DNA of 8,330 nt, from assembly GCA_021779415.1 (NCBI GenBank), contig JAJYAS010000117.1, positions 1 to 8,330 on the forward strand, written 5' to 3'. Each line of letters opens with the position of its first letter. Within the stretch, counting starts at the first letter, position 1. Positions 5,902 to 8,330 of this stretch are shown piece after piece. Under the pieces are notes generated by a model that saw only the letters and a list, made by a program, of their open reading frames with translations, ran no database searches and had not been told where the DNA came from. The position numbers and the translations under genes were made by a program. The DNA comes from Bacillota bacterium. Lineage in GTDB: Bacteria > Bacillota_B > Desulfitobacteriia > Desulfitobacteriales > Desulfitobacteriaceae.

Positions 5902-7311
5902 AAACATGAAGTGGATGTCTTAATTATTGGAGCCGGTCCGGCCGGAATTTTTACGGCCTTGGAGTTGACCAAACACGATAAAGACTTGAAGATTCTTATT
6001 GTAGATAGTGGACGAACCATTGAAAAACGAAGGTGCCCTGCTCGTGCGACGGGTGTTTGCACCGGATGCAATCCCTGCGCAATTACGAGAGGATGGTCAG
6101 GTGCAGGGGCATTTAGTGATGGGAAGCTGTCCTTAAGTCCTGCAGTCGGTGGCCGTTTAACGGAATATATGAGGGAAGAACAAGCTCAGGATCTGGTTAA
6201 TTACGCAGATTCTATTTATTGCAAATTCGGAGCGCAGGAAACGGTTTATGGTCTAGATACCCGCCGGGTTGAAGAGATTCAATACGAGGCATCACGGCAC
6301 AATATTCAGCTGATTCATTGTCCAGTACGTCATTTGGGAACAGAACTGGCTTATGATGTGTTAAAGGGCATGTATGAGCATCTTATGAACAAAACAAATA
6401 CGACCTTTTGGGAACTTGCTGAAGTTAAAGACATTATCGCCAACCCGGAAGGAATCAAAGGGGCAACGATTCAACGCCGTGATGAACAAGAACTATATGA
6501 AGTGGCTGCTCGTTATGTGGTTGCAGCCCCTGGTCGTGGGGGAGCGAATTGGCTTGCTGAGCAGACCATACGTCTAGGCGTGGCAACTGAAAACAATGAG
6601 GTGGACATCGGAGTACGTGTCGAAGTTCCAAACTCGATCATGGATCATCTAACGAAGGAACTTTATGAGGCAAAGCTGGTTTATTATTCAGATACGTATG
6701 ACCTTAAAACGCGTAGCTTCTGTGTCAACCCGGGCGGTGTGGTTTCTGAGGAACACTATGATGGCGGAATCGCTGTGGTGAATGGGCATAGTTATGCTGA
6801 TCCTGAGAAAAAGACGAAGAACACAAATTTTGCATTGTTAGTTTCAACGCATTTCACAGAGCCTTTTAATCAGCCCATCGAATATGGCCGTTATATTGCT
6901 CGGCTCGCCAACATGTTAACGGGTGGCGGTGTGATGGTTCAGCGACTGGGAGATCTTTTGCAGGGAAGACGGACAACGGAAAGTCGACTGCGTCAATCAA
7001 CGACCATACCAACACTTCTCTCCGCGGTTCCGGGAGATCTCAGTTATGTCTTACCAGAGCGGTATCTGACATCTCTGATTGAAACTCTTAAGGCCTTTGA
7101 TAAGATTGCACCAGGTATGTATTCGAAAAATACCTTGCTTTACGGGGTTGAGGCAAAGTTTTATTCTTCAAAAGTCAAAGTAAGATCTAATTTTGAAACG
7201 GAAATTCCTCGCTTATATGCCATTGGGGATGGCGCAGGGATTACCCGTGGATTAATGCAAGCTTCAGCGACAGGGATTGTCGTGGGGCGAGATATCGTGT
7301 CAAGGGTCTAA
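5899..7311 (+). CDS. FAD-dependent oxidoreductase, COG2509 type, function unknown
   Basis: This 470-residue soluble flavoprotein is of the uncharacterised FAD-dependent dehydrogenase group (COG2509 by my recognition). The N-terminal Rossmann motif GAGPAG (11-16), with Asp36 in LIVDSG at the end of the second strand, binds the FAD adenosine part. The C-terminal LYAIGDGAGITRGLMQAS (439-456) is the second FAD-contacting motif. A cysteine cluster, Cys46-x7-Cys54-x2-Cys57-x2-Cys60, precedes GWSGAGAFSDGKL (65-77). It may bind a metal or Fe-S cluster or be redox active. Another conserved-looking patch is SFCVNPGG (273-280). There are no membrane segments or signal peptide. It starts at TTG with a strong ribosome-binding site, behind a promoter with a PurR-box-like operator. 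purB begins 73 bases after its stop, so a role tied to purine metabolism is possible but unproven. Substrate and electron partner are unknown. Confidence 0.9.
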   Translation: MKHEVDVLIIGAGPAGIFTALELTKHDKDLKILIVDSGRTIEKRRCPARATGVCTGCNPCAITRGWSGAGAFSDGKLSLSPAVGGRLTEYMREEQAQDLVNYADSIYCKFGAQETVYGLDTRRVEEIQYEASRHNIQLIHCPVRHLGTELAYDVLKGMYEHLMNKTNTTFWELAEVKDIIANPEGIKGATIQRRDEQELYEVAARYVVAAPGRGGANWLAEQTIRLGVATENNEVDIGVRVEVPNSIMDHLTKELYEAKLVYYSDTYDLKTRSFCVNPGGVVSEEHYDGGIAVVNGHSYADPEKKTKNTNFALLVSTHFTEPFNQPIEYGRYIARLANMLTGGGVMVQRLGDLLQGRRTTESRLRQSTTIPTLLSAVPGDLSYVLPERYLTSLIETLKAFDKIAPGMYSKNTLLYGVEAKFYSSKVKVRSNFETEIPRLYAIGDGAGITRGLMQASATGIVVGRDIVSRV

Positions 7312-7384
7312 TATGGCTGCTGTGAACTGAAGATTATGACTCTCGATTTGTAGAATACTATGAAATGATAGGGGGCGAAGATTG

Positions 7385-8330
7385 TTGCTCGATCGATACA
7401 CCCACCCTGAAATGGGAAAGCTATGGCAGGACGGATATGAATATGAACGTTGGTTGGAAGTGGAACTGGCGGTCGCTGAGGTAATGACTAAGCGGGGAGA
7501 AATCCCTCAAGAAGCTATGTCGGAAATCAGAAAATCGGCGAAAGTTAACCCGAAGCGGGTTTTGGAAATAGAACAGGTGGTACGTCATGACCTGATCGCA
7601 TTTCTCCAAGCGGTTGTAGAGGAGATTGGAGAGGCGGGAAAATTCCTTCATCTTGGCTTAACTTCTTCAGATGTTAAGGATACAGCATTAAGCTTGGTCT
7701 TAAGAGATTCAGGTCGCTTACTCAAGAAGGATCTTCAAGATTTACGGAGTGCCTTAGTCAACCGGGCGTTAGAGAGTAAATATACCGTGATGGTCGGTCG
7801 AAGTCACGGTATTCATGCTGAACCGCTGACGTTTGGTTTAAAGCTGGCCTTATGGATTGCTGAGCTTGATCGTCAAATGGAGCGTCTCGATCAGGCGATT
7901 ATTTCCGTAAGCGTGGGTAAGATTTCAGGAGCAGTAGGAACGTATGCTAACGTGTCCCCTGAAGTTGAGGAGGCGGTTTGCACTCATTTAGGATTAGAGG
8001 CGGCTTTAGTAAGTAATCAAATTTTGCAACGGGATCGCCATGCACATTATATGACGACTTTAGCATTAATTGGAGGGTCGCTGGAGAAAATAGCAACGGA
8101 AATCCGTAATTTGCAACGAACAGAAATCCTTGAGGTTGAGGAACCTTTCGCAGAAGGGCAAAAAGGTTCTTCGGCGATGCCGCATAAACGTAATCCAATC
8201 GTGTGTGAACAAGTGAGCGGAATGTCACGACTTCTACGCGGGAATGCGTTGGCAGCAATGGAGAATATTACACTCTGGCATGAACGGGATATGAGCCATT
8301 CCTCGGTGGAACGGGTGATCCTGCCGGATA
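7385..8330 (+). CDS. purB: Adenylosuccinate lyase PurB, N-terminal part (runs off right edge)
   Basis: PurB is a homotetrameric cytoplasmic enzyme. It releases fumarate from SAICAR to give AICAR, and from adenylosuccinate to give AMP. The window holds 315 complete codons of a family usually about 430 residues long. Motifs are TSSD (93-96), GRSHGIHAEP (138-147) and the fumarase/aspartase signature GSSAMPHKRNP (261-271). Counting from the TTG at 7385 (MLDRYTHPEM), His68, His89, His141, Lys268 and Glu275 fall on the same numbers I recall for the Bacillus subtilis active site, with Ser262/263 in the mobile loop. This favours 7385 over the adjacent in-frame TTG at 7382. The Shine-Dalgarno is GGGGG at 7371-7375, and an in-frame TGA at 7361 excludes any ATG start further upstream. 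No promoter or terminator was seen in the gap from 7312, so it is probably co-transcribed with the oxidoreductase gene. Confidence 0.97.
   Translation, partial: MLDRYTHPEMGKLWQDGYEYERWLEVELAVAEVMTKRGEIPQEAMSEIRKSAKVNPKRVLEIEQVVRHDLIAFLQAVVEEIGEAGKFLHLGLTSSDVKDTALSLVLRDSGRLLKKDLQDLRSALVNRALESKYTVMVGRSHGIHAEPLTFGLKLALWIAELDRQMERLDQAIISVSVGKISGAVGTYANVSPEVEEAVCTHLGLEAALVSNQILQRDRHAHYMTTLALIGGSLEKIATEIRNLQRTEILEVEEPFAEGQKGSSAMPHKRNPIVCEQVSGMSRLLRGNALAAMENITLWHERDMSHSSVERVILPD

Noticed and set aside
7312..7381. Possible internal promoter or terminator between the oxidoreductase gene and purB
   Set aside because: No -35/-10 pair with acceptable spacing and no GC hairpin followed by T's was found. 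The gap looks like a plain intergenic spacer.
7382..7384. TTG at 7382 as the purB start
   Set aside because: It is possible from ribosome-binding-site spacing (6 bases), but starting at 7385 gives the usual PurB N-terminus and puts the active-site residues on the Bacillus numbering. The difference is one residue.

Overview
The window is an ordinary core stretch of a Gram-positive, spore-forming clostridial chromosome. All genes lie on the + strand. The order ssb–rpsR–(MazG-like)–DUF2232–rplI–lonC–dnaB is a replication/ribosome neighbourhood I know from Clostridia. The LonC-type Lon protease is known mainly from endospore formers. Gene style and protein sequences suggest the Peptococcaceae/Desulfitobacteriaceae (Desulfosporosinus or Desulfitobacterium relatives). 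That genus-level guess is from memory and was not searched.

Layout: (1) 1-500 holds the 3' end of ssb, then rpsR (zinc-ribbon form of bS18), closed by a strong intrinsic terminator. (2) 585-5685 is a five-gene run. It starts with a short MazG-like protein that most likely begins at a CTG codon, followed by a DUF2232 (YybS-like) membrane protein, rplI (bL9), lonC and the replicative helicase dnaB, ending in a second terminator. Gaps are 12-50 bases, so these genes are probably one transcript. No convincing promoter was found between the first terminator and the MazG-like gene. gdpP, the c-di-AMP phosphodiesterase gene often found between yybS and rplI, is absent here. (3) 5686-8330 opens with an intergenic control region. 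It carries an exact match to the PurR-box consensus, placed just upstream of a sigma-A-type promoter. Then come a TTG-started COG2509-type FAD-dependent oxidoreductase and a TTG-started purB that runs off the right edge. A gap of about 70 bases suggests the oxidoreductase is co-transcribed with purB and so under purine control.

The genes serve DNA replication (SSB, DnaB), translation (S18, L9), protein quality control (LonC) and purine synthesis (PurB). I saw no mobile elements, CRISPR, tRNA/rRNA genes or broken genes, and no sign of a novel multi-gene system. The points most worth checking are the candidate PurR operator over an uncharacterised oxidoreductase, that enzyme's cysteine cluster, and the CTG-started MazG-like gene.
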